Source: Prevotellaceae bacterium | GTDB lineage: Bacteria > Bacteroidota > Bacteroidia > Bacteroidales > Bacteroidaceae | NCBI GenBank assembly: GCA_022508685.1 | Contig: JAFLUS010000123.1 | Coordinates: 1 to 6,211 of the forward strand | DNA: 6,211 bases | Direction of reading: 5' to 3' | Shown here: positions 5,935 to 6,211 of the stretch, piece after piece | How the letters are laid out: each line of letters starts with the position of its first letter | Position numbering within the stretch: the stretch's first letter is position 1 | Made by a program: the position numbers and the translations under genes | Notes under the pieces: model-generated | The model's database searches: none | What the model saw: only the letters and a program-made list of their open reading frames with translations | What the model was told of the DNA's origin: nothing

Positions 5935-6211
5935 TCTTGGCTTTGGGATAAGGCAAATGTTCCCAAAGGGTTGCAACCGTTTGCCGCACGACGTCGGGGT
6001 GGGAGAGGTCGAGGATGTAACATTCCTTTGCTCCTTCGTAGGGTCTGCCGGTTTCGGCATTCTGCATCAATTCGTCGATGCACGGCAGTTTCTTGACATA
6101 CGCCGTGTTGTCGCACGCCGTCAGCACGCACTTGTCATTGACATAGATGACATAGTCGCCCATCATCTTTCGCGAACGGACTTCTCCCAACGGAGCAAGA
6201 ACGTCGCAGAT
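5897..6211 (-). CDS. TfoX/Sxy N-terminal-domain protein, 5'-truncated
   Basis: Reading leftward from the window edge, the frame is open for 104 codons and stops at TAA (5899-5897). Its start is to the right of the window; a TTG at 6190 is probably only an internal Leu. The visible segment matches the TfoX N-terminal domain in order: GEVRSRKMMGDYVIYVNDKCVL (compare the family's RKMFGxYGLYxDGK), CDNTAYVK, then RPYEGAKECYILD, and a C-terminal helix leading to LPYPKAK with a basic tail. Only about 10-20 residues should be missing, so this is a small single-domain member, unlike the two-domain competence regulator Sxy/TfoX of gammaproteobacteria. Its function in Bacteroidetes is not established and a competence role should not be assumed. 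It is convergent with, and overlaps, the last gene of the + operon, so it is unlikely to belong to the same system. Confidence 0.88.
   Translation of the reverse strand: MCDVLAPLGEVRSRKMMGDYVIYVNDKCVLTACDNTAYVKKLPCIDELMQNAETGRPYEGAKECYILDLSHPDVVRQTVATLWEHLPYPKAKTTRKPLRSSSRE
5941..5968. repeat. 8-bp inverted repeat just past the + operon stop
   Basis: CTTTGGGA (5941-5948) and its exact reverse complement TCCCAAAG (5961-5968) enclose 12 bases, beginning six bases after the cytochrome lipoprotein stop. This is a plausible place for a transcript-end hairpin, but no T-run follows on the + strand, and the bases also encode the C-terminal part of the - strand TfoX-like protein. Its right arm overlaps the neighbouring palindrome, so the two structures would compete. 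Terminator function is only a possibility. Confidence 0.35.
5964..5983. repeat. 20-bp near-perfect palindrome with GGTTGCAACC core
   Basis: The 10-base core GGTTGCAACC (5969-5978) is perfectly self-complementary. It is flanked, after one G/G mismatch (5968 and 5979), by CAAA (5964-5967) and TTTG (5980-5983), which also pair. It lies inside the C-terminal coding part of the - strand TfoX-like gene. It could be a dimeric-protein site or chance; the coding constraint makes either hard to judge. Confidence 0.35.

Noticed and set aside
5368..6060. 230-codon - strand open frame spanning the cytochrome lipoprotein gene
   Set aside because: It conflicts with both the + strand CxxCH lipoprotein and the - strand TfoX-like frame, each recognisable by motif; its translation is not.

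Overview
The window looks like Bacteroidales DNA (Prevotellaceae- or Bacteroidaceae-like; the genus cannot be fixed from this stretch). The reasons are A/T-rich leaders without clear Shine-Dalgarno sites, lipoproteins whose lipidated Cys is followed by acidic/Lys residues like the Bacteroidetes surface-export signal, an imelysin of the permuted Bacteroides layout, and OprP-type porins. No tRNA, rRNA, CRISPR, insertion sequence or origin is visible. No gene-free stretch exceeds 40 bases.

Layout: five genes lie head to tail on the + strand. They are (1) the 3' part of a porin-like outer-membrane barrel gene, cut by the left edge; (2) an imelysin-like lipoprotein; (3) a two-haem DUF1111-type di-haem oxidoreductase lipoprotein; (4) a phosphate-selective-porin O/P-like barrel; (5) a small lipoprotein with one C-terminal CxxCH haem site. 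The gaps are 39 (or 6), 16, 29 and 3 bases, and no internal terminator is seen, so one operon is likely. A TfoX/Sxy N-terminal-domain gene enters from the right on the - strand, and its 3' end overlaps the last + gene by 38 bases.

How it may work (inference): imelysin-like proteins have been linked to bacterial iron uptake, and imelysin plus a DUF1111/COG3488 oxidoreductase is a recurring pair. Here the pair sits between two outer-membrane barrels and beside a second c-type cytochrome lipoprotein. That suggests an outer-membrane-associated module coupling metal (probably iron) capture, or another substrate, to redox chemistry. The substrate cannot be read from the sequence.

Points for a second look: the C-terminal GxHxxE motif of the imelysin (circular permutation), a 15-bp imperfect hairpin early in the oxidoreductase gene, the cytochrome lipoprotein with no obvious distal methionine, a strong G-over-C bias confined to most of the first gene, and overlapping inverted repeats just past the operon's end inside the convergent gene.
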